Shown here in pieces: positions 7,727-16,912 of a stretch of 33,100 nt of DNA. The stretch covers positions 1-33,100 of the forward strand of contig JAGRNE010000009.1 in the NCBI GenBank assembly GCA_020440915.1. The letters run 5' to 3'. Source of the stretch: Leptospiraceae bacterium. GTDB taxonomy: Bacteria > Spirochaetota > Leptospiria > Leptospirales > Leptonemataceae. The notes beneath the pieces were generated by a model. It was not told where the DNA came from. It searched no databases and saw nothing but the letters and a program-made list of their open reading frames with translations. The translations under genes were made by a program, and so were the position numbers. Position 1 is the first letter of the stretch, and every line of letters starts with the position of its first letter.

Positions 7727-8028
7727 TTGATTCTCCGGGGATGGATTTGTAATTCGCGGAATCGCGGTGCTTCGATGGTCCACGCTTTCGTATTCTTTGG
7801 AACGACGATGGTATCCGGTCCAGTACGTTTCAGTTCAAGCCTGGCAAGCAGGGATACAGGCATAGGATCATCGGGACGACCCTATGCGATACCAATAGAC
7901 ATGGTTAGGTTCTTAAATGGTTAAGTATCTCGAAGAATACCGGCTTCCATTTCTGTTAATCACGGTTTACAGATCTTTCAAGTCTCATTCTATAGTGGTT
8001 AGAAAGTTACAGATCCAAGGAGATTACA
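7727..8028. other. 302-base divergent intergenic region
   Basis: It lies between the minus-strand DinB-like gene and the plus-strand small lipoprotein gene. The plus-strand half becomes AT-rich and holds the candidate promoter at 7966-7996. Short frames here lack motifs. Confidence 0.45.
7966..7996 (+). promoter_or_regulatory. candidate sigma-70 promoter for the small lipoprotein
   Basis: TTTACA (7966-7971) and TATAGT (7991-7996) each match consensus at 5 of 6 positions, separated by 19 bases, slightly long. A strong AAGGAG ribosome-binding site follows before the ATG at 8029. Confidence 0.35.
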
Positions 8029-8430
8029 ATGAAAGCAAAAAGAATACTGGCTCTTCTCATGCTTGGCCTGGCGCTCGCCTGGCTACCCGCCTGCGAATCC
8101 ATTACCGGCGAAGACGACGACGATAATACAGAACTACTCCTTCTGGCATACCTGGGACTGAACAAGGTCCAGATCAACCTGACCAACAACAGTACATCCG
8201 GTAGTTTTACTCTGTGGACAGCGTCCAATGACGGGCTGAGCTGCGTCACTCAGGCCGCGGACTTTGGAACCATTGCCAATGGCGCCACCGGTACAGTGAC
8301 CATTGCTCCTGTTTCTGGAGGGTACATGTTCAAGGATCCCAGCAACAATTGTCAGGCAGTGACGCCCATCGGAACTTCAGTGGGTGTTGCGAATTGCACC
8401 TGGGATGGGGGGGTAATATCCTGTAGCTAA
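8029..8430 (+). CDS. small lipoprotein, unknown function
   Basis: A 133-residue protein preceded by AAGGAG at good spacing. The N-terminus MKAKR plus a Leu-rich segment ends in LPAC, a spirochaetal lipobox, so Cys23 is the predicted lipidated residue. It is followed by an acidic tether (GEDDDDN), as often seen in exported lipoproteins. The mature part is rich in Thr, Ser, Asn and Gly with short predicted beta strands and three more cysteines that could form disulfides. No domain is recognised. It is probably anchored to a membrane facing the periplasm or the cell surface. A terminator follows at 8488, so it is likely monocistronic. Confidence 0.85.
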   Translation: MKAKRILALLMLGLALAWLPACESITGEDDDDNTELLLLAYLGLNKVQINLTNNSTSGSFTLWTASNDGLSCVTQAADFGTIANGATGTVTIAPVSGGYMFKDPSNNCQAVTPIGTSVGVANCTWDGGVISCS

Positions 8431-8487
8431 ATCCGGCCTTCGAAAGGCATTTTCAACTGAAGTTTTCCGGTTCTGCCCCGGGGGCAG

Positions 8488-8510
8488 TTCCGGGAAGCCC
8501 GAATTTTTTT
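8488..8510 (+). terminator. intrinsic terminator after the small lipoprotein
   Basis: A short GC stem CGGG-AAG-CCCG (8491-8501), extended by TT/AA with one bulge, is followed by seven T residues. A second hairpin (CTGCCC/GGGCAG, 8473-8487) lies just upstream and could reinforce it. Confidence 0.5.
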
Positions 8511-8593
8511 CGCTTTCGGGAACCTTTTTCCCGGCTGGCGGGTTTTCTCATCAGAAGCGGCCAGAATGCCGCAATCCACAAAGGATGGGAAAA

Positions 8594-9052
8594 ATGAACA
8601 CAACTCTAAAAGCAATTTCCGCCACCGCCCTGATGGTGAGCTTTCTTGCCGGAGCAGGACTTTCTGCCAGACCAGATCGCGAGGGTCCAAAAATGGATAC
8701 TGAAAAGCGTCTGGAGCATATGCAGAAAAACCTGAATCTGTCCGCCGAGCAGACAGAACAAATCCGAACCATAATGAAGAAATACGAGCCGCAAAGAGAA
8801 GCGCTTGTTCAAAAGCTTCGTCCGCTAAACAAGGAACTTTTTGAGCTCATGGCTCAGGAAGAACCCAATCGCAATGCGATCAAGGCCAAGATGCAACAGA
8901 TAAGCGATATTCGCATCGAACTGCGTCTTCTGATGCTGGACGGGCGGACCGAAACGTTCAAGGTGCTTAACGCCGACCAGAAAGCAAAGTGGAAGGAACA
9001 AATGAAAAAGTTTGCAGAGAAAAGAGGGCCCAAAGGAAAGGACCGTGACTGA
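8594..9052 (+). CDS. Spy/CnrX-like periplasmic helical protein
   Basis: A 152-residue exported protein. I prefer the ATG at 8594, because AAGGATGG sits at proper distance, over the ATG at 8585. An N-terminal hydrophobic segment (about residues 6-24, ending AGLSA) is a signal peptide or anchor. The rest is helical and charged: LEHMQKNLNLSAEQTEQIRTIMKKYEP is the LTxxQ-type repeat of the Spy/CpxP/heavy-metal-resistance superfamily, and LNADQKAKWKEQM near the C-terminus is the second LTxxQ-like motif. The superfamily includes the chaperone Spy and the metal sensor CnrX. Its stop codon overlaps the start of the ECF sigma gene by 8 bases, so the two are translationally coupled. This points to a sensory or feedback role. 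Confidence 0.85.
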   Translation: MNTTLKAISATALMVSFLAGAGLSARPDREGPKMDTEKRLEHMQKNLNLSAEQTEQIRTIMKKYEPQREALVQKLRPLNKELFELMAQEEPNRNAIKAKMQQISDIRIELRLLMLDGRTETFKVLNADQKAKWKEQMKKFAEKRGPKGKDRD

Positions 9053-9590
9053 GGCCCGATTTCGTCAGATTATATCCGGCACCAAGCGAGCGGTGCTGGG
9101 CGCCATCCGGGCTCATTTGAGTCCGGCTCTGGCGCATGCGGTGGACGATGTAGCGCAGGAGACTTACCTGCGGATGTACCGGGCTCTGCTGAAGGCGGGA
9201 ATTCCGGAAGACGAAAAGGGGCTTTCCAGTTGGGCCTACGTTATTGCTCGAAATGAATGCTACCGATTCCAGAAGAGGGAAAGCGGCATTCGTAAGAAAG
9301 CAGATGCGGCGGCCGATGTAATGAATCTTCAACAATGGACCCAGGATAAGTCCCTGGATGAATTTCTGGATCTGGAAGAACTGGAAGGGTGGTTGCAGAT
9401 GTTGGAAGAGCCGTTCCGAAGCGCCATACAGGGAATTCTGGAAGGAAGATCCATAGCCGAGCTGGCGGCCAGCCTGGGCGTACCGGAAGGCACCGTGAAG
9501 TCTAGAATTCATCGGGCTCGTAGCAAACTGACTGAATTCCGCGACGAGCAGAACCGGGATCTGGCGCTCAGTGCGCAGGAAGAATCATGA
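9045..9590 (+). CDS. ECF-family RNA polymerase sigma factor
   Basis: A 181-residue sigma-70 family protein of the extracytoplasmic-function type. I choose GTG 9045 because AGGAAAGG lies just before it and region 2 then begins at the usual position. A TTG at 9012 is less likely. Region 2 (about residues 5-75) contains VDDVAQETYLRMYRAL and SSWAYVIARNECYRF. Region 4 (about 118-165) contains LEEPFRSAIQGILEGRSIAELAASLGVPEGTVKSRIHRARSKL, a complete helix-turn-helix. Regions 1 and 3 are absent, as usual for ECFs. It overlaps the Spy/CnrX-like gene by 8 bases and is followed by a small one-TM protein, so its activity is probably set by those neighbours. Confidence 0.93.
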   Translation: MTEARFRQIISGTKRAVLGAIRAHLSPALAHAVDDVAQETYLRMYRALLKAGIPEDEKGLSSWAYVIARNECYRFQKRESGIRKKADAAADVMNLQQWTQDKSLDEFLDLEELEGWLQMLEEPFRSAIQGILEGRSIAELAASLGVPEGTVKSRIHRARSKLTEFRDEQNRDLALSAQEES

Positions 9591-9603
9591 GGGGAACAAG
9601 AAG

Positions 9604-9900
9604 ATGAAAGCGAATCGGCAAAACAGAATGGAACTGGAACAAAAAATTGAAGAAAGACTCAATGACGAAACCTGGGATTACCGGATGGCTTCGGCCGTGC
9701 TGCGCAAAGAGGGAAGGAAGCGAAAGGCATTTTTGGCCACAGCTGCCATTGCGCTTCTGGGCCTGGGTCTGGGGTATCTTTCCTGGAGTTCCGACTCCGC
9801 GAATCCTGAAGAAGAATTGAGCCCTTACGTTTTTTCCGATGCGACGGTGTCTGCAGATGAGAGTGTGGATTTGTTGGCAAGCGGTCTGGTCTTCGAATAG
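9604..9900 (+). CDS. one-TM small protein, candidate anti-sigma factor
   Basis: A 98-residue protein. The ATG at 9604 is preferred over 9571, with AGGGGAA about 9 bases upstream. Residues 1-41 are highly charged and helical (RMELEQKIEERLNDETWDY), residues 42-61 form one Ala/Leu/Gly-rich membrane helix, and the acidic C-terminal 37 residues would be periplasmic. This size and topology match CnrY-type anti-sigma factors, whose short cytoplasmic N-terminus clamps the ECF sigma. No zinc-binding anti-sigma motif is present. The gene starts 13 bases after the sigma stop codon. The anti-sigma role is inference from position and topology, not from recognised sequence identity. Confidence 0.75.
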   Translation: MKANRQNRMELEQKIEERLNDETWDYRMASAVLRKEGRKRKAFLATAAIALLGLGLGYLSWSSDSANPEEELSPYVFSDATVSADESVDLLASGLVFE

Positions 9901-9938
9901 GAATTGACTTTCAGCCTGAGTAGCAAGCCCACTGCACT

Positions 9939-10169
9939 ATGCCCGATCCTTCGATTAAACAACCTGAAAACTCCGCTGGAAAGTGGTATGTGGACCAGAC
10001 CTGCGTACCCTGTCACCTCTGCATGGATGAGGCTCCGGACCTTCTGAGTTATGCGGAAGGAGAAACCCACACCTACTTTGCCCGCCAACCACAAAATGCA
10101 GAAGAGGAGAAGCAAGCTCAAGAAGCCATGGAAGCATGTCCCACAGAAGCCATCGGAAACGACGGCTGA
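9939..10169 (+). CDS. single-cluster ferredoxin
   Basis: A 76-residue acidic protein. CVPCHLC (C22, C25, C28) and a distant CPTEAI (C67) supply four ligands for one [4Fe-4S] cluster. The framing text (KWYVDQTCVPCHLC and the QxAxEACPTEAIGNDG tail) is typical of small bacterial ferredoxins. It carries electrons in the cytoplasm, but the partner enzyme is not evident here. No good ribosome-binding site precedes the ATG, and the 38-base gap after the sigma/anti-sigma genes leaves open whether it shares their transcript. It ends shortly before the terminator at 10262. Confidence 0.9.
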   Translation: MPDPSIKQPENSAGKWYVDQTCVPCHLCMDEAPDLLSYAEGETHTYFARQPQNAEEEKQAQEAMEACPTEAIGNDG

Positions 10170-10261
10170 GCGACGGACCCTGCCCTGGTCGGGGACAACC
10201 CGGAGCGCCATCATCCAATACATTATGTCTTGCCTTTTCTGAAAGACCACGGCGTGCGCAC

Positions 10262-10292
10262 AAAAAAAGGCCAGCTTAAATAGCTGGCCTTT
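10262..10292 (-). terminator. intrinsic terminator, probably bidirectional
   Basis: A perfect 10-bp stem AAAGGCCAGC/GCTGGCCTTT (10266-10275, 10283-10292) with a 7-base loop. On the minus strand it is followed by a run of seven T residues, so it ends the RRM gene well. On the plus strand the tail is TTTGTT and may also stop the ferredoxin transcript. Confidence 0.85.
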
Positions 10293-10316
10293 GTTCATTA
10301 TCCGGTTGCGGAAAAA

Positions 10317-10667
10317 TCAATATTCGTCGTCGTACTGACGTCGTCCACCACCACCTCGGTGGCCTCCGCGACCCCCTCCCGATCGGCCTCCACCGCCAGA
10401 TCTCTCAAAACGCGGTTTGTTTTCCTTTGGTTTCGCTTCATTGATCCTTAGCGCTCTGCCATTGATCTCAAAACCGTTCAATGCCGAGATGGCAGCCAGC
10501 GCCTGGCTTTCTTCTGGCATAATTACGAATCCAAATCCTCTGGATCGGCCTGTTTCACGATCCATCATGATCGTGGCTTTCTCAACTTCTCCGTGCTCTG
10601 CGAACAGCGCCTGGAGTTCCTCATCATTCAAGCTGTACGGGAGGTTGCCCGCATAGATATTCATCAT
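10317..10667 (-). CDS. RRM-type RNA-binding protein with Gly/Arg-rich tail
   Basis: A 116-residue protein with one RNA-recognition motif (about residues 1-80): RNP2 is IYAGNLP and RNP1 is RGFGFVIM. Both carry the aromatic residues that stack on RNA bases (Y5, F45, F47). The tail (about 85-116) is rich in Gly and Arg (repeats of GGGG, RGG and HRGGG) and ends DDEY, as in Rbp-type bacterial RRM proteins related to plant glycine-rich proteins. Such proteins bind single-stranded RNA and are often cold-induced. Whether that holds here is unknown. It appears monocistronic with its own candidate promoter (10723-10750) and terminator. Two adjacent ATG codons leave the first residue uncertain. Confidence 0.95.
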   Translation of the reverse strand: MMNIYAGNLPYSLNDEELQALFAEHGEVEKATIMMDRETGRSRGFGFVIMPEESQALAAISALNGFEINGRALRINEAKPKENKPRFERSGGGGRSGGGRGGHRGGGGRRQYDDEY

Positions 10668-10722
10668 ACTTAACCCAATCGAAATTTCCCGGATAAACGA
10701 CCTGTAGATCCAGGATGCAAGC

Positions 10723-10750
10723 GTTGTAGGCCAAGCTGAGCAAGGGTCAA
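10723..10750 (-). promoter_or_regulatory. candidate sigma-70 promoter for the RRM gene
   Basis: On the minus strand TTGACC (10745-10750) and TACAAC (10723-10728) are 16 bases apart, matching consensus at 5 and 4 of 6 positions. They lie about 60 bases before the ATG of the RRM gene. Confidence 0.4.
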
Positions 10751-10768
10751 CACATAAATTGAGCCAGG

Positions 10769-10798
10769 AAAAAAATTAGCCCGGGCGAAATTTCGCCC
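10769..10798 (-). terminator. probable terminator after acetolactate synthase
   Basis: The minus strand carries the palindrome GGGCGAAATTTCGCCC (10783-10798), then seven bases, then seven T residues (10769-10775). The offset between stem and T-run makes it suboptimal. It lies about 30 bases after the stop codon of the synthase gene. Confidence 0.45.
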
Positions 10799-10826
10799 CA
10801 TCAAGGGTCGGCTTTTTTCGAGTTCG

Positions 10827-12521
10827 CTATTTTTTTTCCTTCATCCGCATTATGTCGGAAAACTGGAGCATGTCCCGCTGACTCTTGCCGGCCGCGATCA
10901 TAGGAAATACCTTTTCATCGGCGGGGATGACCGCTTCCAGAAGGGCAGGGCCGTCATCATGAAGCAAGAATGCCAGACCTTCTTCTACCTCGGAAGGATG
11001 GCTAATCTGCATAGCGGGGATATGATACGCTTCCGCCAATTTGACGAAGTCCGGATTGTATTGCCATTCGGACTCGGCGTAGCGTTCCTCGTAGAAGAGT
11101 TCCTGCCATTGTCGCACCATACCCAGGAAATTGTTGTTCAGTAGTAGAATTTTCACGCCCAGGTTGTACTGGCGAATGGTTGCCAATTCCTGAATGCACA
11201 TCTGATAGGAACCGTCCCCGGTAATGCAGACTACCAGATCGTCCGGGTGAGCGAATTTCGCCCCAATGGCCGCAGGGAGTCCGTAACCCATGGTTCCCAG
11301 TCCGCCGGAGGTCAGCCATCGATTTGGTCGATCAAAAAGATAGTACTGGGCGGCCCACATCTGGTGCTGGCCCACATCGGTGGATACGATGGCCTTTCCT
11401 TCCGTATGTTTATAGAGTAGGCTTAACACCCTCTGTGGCTTTATGTGTTGCTGGCTTTCTTCGTATTCCAGAGGGAATTTCTGTTTGTAGCCATCCAGAT
11501 GGTTCACCCATTCGGAGCGATCCTTGTTCTCGATGTAGGGCAGAAGGGCCCGAAGCACTTCCTTGAGGTCTCCGTGGAGCATATGGTCCACGGAGACTCG
11601 CTTGTTGAATTCTGCAGAGTCGATGTCAACATGGGCGCGAACCGCATCGGCTGCGAAATCATGGGGTACGCCCGCTACGCGATCGTCAAACCTCGCCCCC
11701 AGCGAAAGGATATAGTCGCATTCAAGAATGGCTTTGTTCGCGGCTGCGGTTCCATGCATACCGGGCATGCCCACTGAAAGTATGTGGCTGCCTGGAAAAG
11801 CGCCCAGGCCCATGAGGGTACAGGTTACAGGGCTCATGGCCTTTTCGGCCAGATCCAGGATTTCTTCGGCCGCGGCTGCGTTGATGGCGCCGCCGCCTAC
11901 GTAAAGCAGAGGTCGTTGCGCCTTGTTCAGCGCTTCGGCAAATTTTTGAAAGTCGCCGGATAGCTGTGGCTGACTGGAAAAGCGCGGGCTCAGATCGCTC
12001 TGACCCTTTTCGCGCTCTGTGAGACCGGTCTGAACATCTTTGGGAAAATCGATGAGCACTGGTCCGGGACGGCCGTGACTGACCATGGTCCAGGCCTCTT
12101 CGAATACATCAGCAATTTCGTCTGCGGATTTGATGAGCGCATTGTACTTTGTAATGGGAATGGAAATCCCGAACATATCCGCTTCCTGGAAGGCGTCGGA
12201 GCCGATGGCTGTGGTGGCTACCTGTCCTGAGATCACGAACAGTGGAATTGAGTCCATTTTCGCATCCGTCAGTCCTGTGACGATATTGGTGGCCCCTGGG
12301 CCGGAGGTAACGATGACAACGCCGGGTTTGCCGGTGGACCGGGCATAGCCTTCAGCCATATGAATGGCGCCCTGTTCGTGCCGGACCAGAATATGTCGAA
12401 TGTTGGAATGATAGAGTTCGTCGTAGAAAGGTAATATGGCTCCTCCCGGGTACCCAAAGACCAGGTCCACTCCCCTGGATTCCAAAAGCTCTACAAGTAG
12501 CCTGGCGCCGGTTTTGCTCAT
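10827..12521 (-). CDS. ilvB: acetolactate (acetohydroxyacid) synthase, catalytic subunit
   Basis: A 564-residue thiamine-diphosphate enzyme that condenses pyruvate to acetolactate, or pyruvate plus 2-oxobutyrate to acetohydroxybutyrate, the first common step of branched-chain amino-acid synthesis. The start at ATG 12519-12521 follows AGGAAGG. An extension to 12554 is only Arg-rich. The catalytic Glu is E49 (RHEQGA) after [14 protein letters not shown]. The FAD/central domain follows, and the ThDP/Mg motif runs from GDGS (435-438) to NNN (462-464). All are intact and the length is normal. The regulatory small subunit gene (ilvN/ilvH) is not adjacent, so it must lie elsewhere or be absent. The gene diverges from holA. 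No convincing T-box or leader peptide is seen in the 119-base gap. Confidence 0.95.
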   Translation of the reverse strand: MSKTGARLLVELLESRGVDLVFGYPGGAILPFYDELYHSNIRHILVRHEQGAIHMAEGYARSTGKPGVVIVTSGPGATNIVTGLTDAKMDSIPLFVISGQVATTAIGSDAFQEADMFGISIPITKYNALIKSADEIADVFEEAWTMVSHGRPGPVLIDFPKDVQTGLTEREKGQSDLSPRFSSQPQLSGDFQKFAEALNKAQRPLLYVGGGAINAAAAEEILDLAEKAMSPVTCTLMGLGAFPGSHILSVGMPGMHGTAAANKAILECDYILSLGARFDDRVAGVPHDFAADAVRAHVDIDSAEFNKRVSVDHMLHGDLKEVLRALLPYIENKDRSEWVNHLDGYKQKFPLEYEESQQHIKPQRVLSLLYKHTEGKAIVSTDVGQHQMWAAQYYLFDRPNRWLTSGGLGTMGYGLPAAIGAKFAHPDDLVVCITGDGSYQMCIQELATIRQYNLGVKILLLNNNFLGMVRQWQELFYEERYAESEWQYNPDFVKLAEAYHIPAMQISHPSEVEEGLAFLLHDDGPALLEAVIPADEKVFPMIAAGKSQRDMLQFSDIMRMKEKK

Positions 12522-12640
12522 TTCCTTCCTCCGTGGGCGCCGCCTATACCGCACCCATTATGGTCAAAGAAATGAAAGTAACGGTAGACTGCAAAAAAAA
12601 TCTCCGGGAAAAGGTAGGAATTTGAAGGAAACCCGCCGGC

Positions 12641-13711
12641 ATGGAAGTGAAAGATCTAAAACAGTTCTATCAGAAGCTGTCCCAGCTCGACCCCCAGAAT
12701 CCGCCGGTGGTGCTGGTATCCGGCACCGATGAAAGCATTTTTGACGAGGTTCTGAAGAAGCTCGAGGCGAAGATGCAGAGTTTCGAGCCAGTGATCACAA
12801 CGTTCAGCGGAGAACCAGGGGATGGTGAAAGGTTTCTGGAGGAGGTGTTTAATATCCCTCTCTTCAGTCCCTATAGGATGATCGTATTTCGCCATGCAGA
12901 AGCGGTGCTACCCGCCTTGCTTTCCCGGGACTCCAGCCGGGACAGCTATCAGACCGATCTATCCTCCCGTCCCGATGCGACACTACTCGTTATCCAGCAT
13001 GAAGGCACGGTTGGCAAGGCCCTTCAGAAGGCTCTGGGATCGAAGACTCTCCATTATGTCTCAAGAGATATCTTCGCAGAGAAGCTGGAGCAGGCCATAG
13101 AGCAAATGGCTCATGGAGCCGGATTGATACTTTCCCAGGAAGCGCTCTATGAAATCAAAGAAAGAACTCCTCCTCGAACCGGTGCGCTGCAAAGCGCTCT
13201 TCAAAGGTTAAAGGATCTTCTGCCGGCAGAGAAGCATAAATCGGTATCGCTGGAAGATGTGCGAGAAGTGCTCTTCCCTAGAGTTGGCTGGAATCTCTTT
13301 CGCCTGGTAGATAGCCTTTTTGCCGGCGACGTTATCGGTTACCGAGCAGAAATTCAGAGCTACAACGCCTCCACCGACTCCTTTCTATCTTTGCTTTCGC
13401 AGATCCTTCGAAGAGCCAATGAAATAAGGCATTATCGCCTGGGCGCCTCTATGAGTATGCGTCCACCAGAGATGGCTCAGTTTCTGGGTATTCAGGGAAG
13501 GCATGAGTTTGTGCAAAAGAAGATCATGCAGCAAAGGGATCAGGAAAAGAATCGATTTTCCCATGATCGTCTGGAGAAGATTTACGACTTTCTTGTGGAG
13601 GCCGGGGAGTCTTTTCGCAGCAATGTGCGGCTGGAGCATCAGAAATCCTATTTTGATTTTAAGGCCATGGAGATCTTCTTTCCCCGGGATTCAAAGCAGC
13701 GAACCGGCTGA
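12641..13711 (+). CDS. holA: DNA polymerase III delta subunit
   Basis: A 356-residue protein matching the delta subunit of the clamp loader, which opens the beta sliding clamp. The N-terminal domain (about 20-150) has VVLVSGTDESIFDEVLKKL and the segment SPYRMIVFRHAEAVLPALL. The middle and C-terminal helical domains carry GAGLILSQEALYEIKERTPPRTGALQ in pieces and the collar-domain text NLFRLVDSLFAGD...SFLSLLSQILRRANEIRHYRLG. There is no Walker A, as expected for delta. GAAGGAA lies about 10 bases before the ATG. It diverges from ilvB and is followed 45 bases later by cinA, probably on the same transcript. Confidence 0.88.
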   Translation: MEVKDLKQFYQKLSQLDPQNPPVVLVSGTDESIFDEVLKKLEAKMQSFEPVITTFSGEPGDGERFLEEVFNIPLFSPYRMIVFRHAEAVLPALLSRDSSRDSYQTDLSSRPDATLLVIQHEGTVGKALQKALGSKTLHYVSRDIFAEKLEQAIEQMAHGAGLILSQEALYEIKERTPPRTGALQSALQRLKDLLPAEKHKSVSLEDVREVLFPRVGWNLFRLVDSLFAGDVIGYRAEIQSYNASTDSFLSLLSQILRRANEIRHYRLGASMSMRPPEMAQFLGIQGRHEFVQKKIMQQRDQEKNRFSHDRLEKIYDFLVEAGESFRSNVRLEHQKSYFDFKAMEIFFPRDSKQRTG

Positions 13712-13756
13712 TTCTGTTTGACCTGCTACGGTACTCTCGCCAGGATTTGATTTTCT

Positions 13757-15016
13757 ATGCAATATTCAATTCATATCCTGTCTACCGGTACCGAGCTGGT
13801 TTCCGGTCGTTCCAGGGATGGAAATGGTCCTTTCCTATGCAGTTACTTTTCGGATGCGGGCTACAGCGTTTCCTCTATGGTTATACTGCCAGACGATCCA
13901 GAAGAGCTCTATCGGTACTTCCTGAAACTGGAAGCGAATGCAAATAAAGAGGAAGTCCTGGTCGTTGTGATGACCGGTGGGCTCGGACCCACCGAGGACG
14001 ATCATACGGTGGATGTTCTGTCACGCTTCAGCGGATCGCCGACGAAAGAGGATCCCGAAGCATTGCGTCGGTTGCAGTGGGTGGCCAGGAAGTCTTCCAG
14101 GGTGAAGCTGGAGTCTGCGCGAAGACAGGTTCGAGTGCTGGAGGGCCAGGAAGTAGTAAACAATCGCCGAGGACTCGCTCCTGGCATCTTGATGAAGAAA
14201 AACAGGCCTGCCGGCGGGCAGATGACCGTGCTGGCGCTGCCGGGTGTGCCGTCCGAAATGCATCCCATGTTTGAGGCCGCGTCGAATGCCCTTATGCAGA
14301 TTCTGCCTTCCACAAGCATTCATCGAAGTGTGCTGTACATCTATGGGGAGGGAGAGTCCAGTTTTCAGGCCAAAATCATCGAGCCCATACGGGACGATCT
14401 TTCCCCGGACTTCCGCTGGGGCATAACCTCCGGTCGGGGGCATATTCGCATCTTTCTGGAATCCCCGCAGCGCCGGGAAATCGCACTAATCGAAGATAGC
14501 GTTGCCGGATCCTATGGTCGGAAGTACTTTCGTAAGCCGGTGGAGGAACTCATCCACGAACACTTCCTGGAAAAGAAGTATTTGCTGGCTACTGCGGAAT
14601 CCTGCACGGGCGGTCTGGTGGGAAAACTCATTACAGATCGGCCAGGAAGCTCAGGATTCTACTACGGTGGCGCAGTGGTCTATTCCAATGAGGCAAAGGT
14701 TAAAGTCCTGGGCGTCTCCCGGGAAATCCTGGATAAATCCGGAGCCGTCAGCGAGCCATGTGCGAGGGCCATGGCCTCGGAACTCCGCATTCGAACCGGC
14801 GTCAGTTACGCTCTTTCTATCACAGGAATTGCGGGGCCAGAGGGCGGCAGCGATGAAAAGCCTGTGGGTACAGTCTTTGTTGGACTGGCCGGTCCGGAGG
14901 GATCAGAGGTTATTCCTCTTTTTTTCCCTCTGGATCGCGAAAGGGTAAGGGAATACACGGCGATTATGTCCATGTATCTGCTCTATGATTTTGTGCTTCG
15001 CACAGAAGGCCGTTAA
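13757..15016 (+). CDS. cinA: CinA-family protein (nicotinamide-nucleotide amidase domain)
   Basis: A 419-residue two-domain protein. The N-terminal domain (about 1-250) is the MoCF-like COG1058 module: ILSTGTELVSG, VVVMTGGLGPTEDD and LALPGVPSEMHPMF. The C-terminal domain (about 260-419) is PncC-like: LLATAESCTGGLVGKLIT (ESCTGG at 281-286), GGAVVYSNEAKVKVLGV and SITGIAGPEGGSDEKPVGTVFVGL. Known relatives deamidate nicotinamide mononucleotide in pyridine-nucleotide salvage, and the N-terminal domain hydrolyses ADP-ribose in some. In some species cinA is part of the competence regulon. All motifs are intact and the length is usual. The ribosome-binding site is weak. It follows holA by 45 bases. 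Confidence 0.93.
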   Translation: MQYSIHILSTGTELVSGRSRDGNGPFLCSYFSDAGYSVSSMVILPDDPEELYRYFLKLEANANKEEVLVVVMTGGLGPTEDDHTVDVLSRFSGSPTKEDPEALRRLQWVARKSSRVKLESARRQVRVLEGQEVVNNRRGLAPGILMKKNRPAGGQMTVLALPGVPSEMHPMFEAASNALMQILPSTSIHRSVLYIYGEGESSFQAKIIEPIRDDLSPDFRWGITSGRGHIRIFLESPQRREIALIEDSVAGSYGRKYFRKPVEELIHEHFLEKKYLLATAESCTGGLVGKLITDRPGSSGFYYGGAVVYSNEAKVKVLGVSREILDKSGAVSEPCARAMASELRIRTGVSYALSITGIAGPEGGSDEKPVGTVFVGLAGPEGSEVIPLFFPLDRERVREYTAIMSMYLLYDFVLRTEGR

Positions 15017-15278
15017 ACCCCTGGCCGTCGCCTCCCTCTCTTCAAGGCATTCACAATAACCGGGGAATTTCCTTTATTTGCGGTGGCAATTTGTCGTGCT
15101 GGAGCAGGCCGCTTTCATGGTCGGCATTGGTACAAAGGCGGCTGGCAAGCCTCGGGGTAGTTTCGGTATACCAATCATAGGGGGCCCACAAGCATTCGGA
15201 AGCCAGGCATTGCTCACCGGTAAACCGTGTTGCGGGCAATTTGATTTACAAATGTAGCGGCCTCCGTACACTGAGCCC

Positions 15279-15850
15279 ATGGCATTAAAGTGGATTGATC
15301 TTTTCGAAGGATTGATGAAAGAGGCGATACCATTCGACGAGAATGGCTACATAGTCAAAGCCACCTTCGATACAGAAGCCAGCAACTACGCAGTCATAGA
15401 GCTTATTGCATTCAAGAATGTGAAGAACATGAACATGAGCGACAAGAGCGTGACCTTCTACTCCGACGGTTACAAGGTCTTCGTAGCCTATGAACCAGCT
15501 ACGTATCGCTTTCGTTTTCAGGAACCTTATCTTCGGGACGGGATCTATCAGTTTCCAGTCCGGTTTAACGAAGTGGAGGCCCTGGAGCTTCCGAAACATG
15601 ATAAGATTTTCATTTCCAAAGAGCCCTACATGAGCCAGGGCTCCTTTAATGTGGATCGACCTACCGGCGGAAACATAACATACTACATCTACAATAATGA
15701 GAAAGTAGAAGAGCACATCTTTCAGTTCATCAATTCCATTCTTGTGGACGATCTGAGGATTACGAAATCAGTGATGCCTCAGGTAAATGAGCACGTGAAG
15801 AGAAACCTGGAGTATTTCTATCGCGCCGAGCGCAATGCCTCCGGCGAAGG

Positions 15851-15854
<4 letters not shown>
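15279..15854 (+). CDS. conserved-looking protein of unknown function
   Basis: A 191-residue soluble protein that I do not recognise. It has no signal peptide or membrane segment. The N-terminal two thirds is a mix of strand-like blocks (GYIVKATFDTE, YAVIELIAF, DKSVTFYSDGYKVFVAYE, YRFRFQEPYLRDGIYQFPVRF) suggesting a beta-rich domain. The end (about 140-185) is helical (VEEHIFQFINSILVDDL, VNEHVKRNLEYFYRAER). The alternating pattern and clean codon use support a real gene. The start is ATG 15279; a stop lies close upstream and no clear ribosome-binding site is visible. It converges with the LpxL-like gene, and the two stop codons overlap by 4 bases (15851-15854). Confidence 0.8.
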
Positions 15855-16771
<917 letters not shown>

Positions 16772-16912
16772 AGCTACTAAGAATCGGCCAAGTTGCTACC
16801 GTTGAAAGCGAAAAAAGACCGGGTGTTGGGTTGCTAACAGGGCCCTGGAAGCGAGAAGGAGAGCAGGCGTTGGGTGGCTGCCAGGCTCCCCGGATCCCGA
16901 TTACCAGTCATT

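Noticed and set aside
15051-15239. Minus-strand frame of 62 residues rich in Cys and Trp in the gap between cinA and the 15279 gene
   Set aside because: Codon use looks fairly normal, but it has only a TTG start directly after a stop, no ribosome-binding site and no motif I recognise. A second frame over the same bases looks equally plausible. It could be a gene remnant but cannot be supported.
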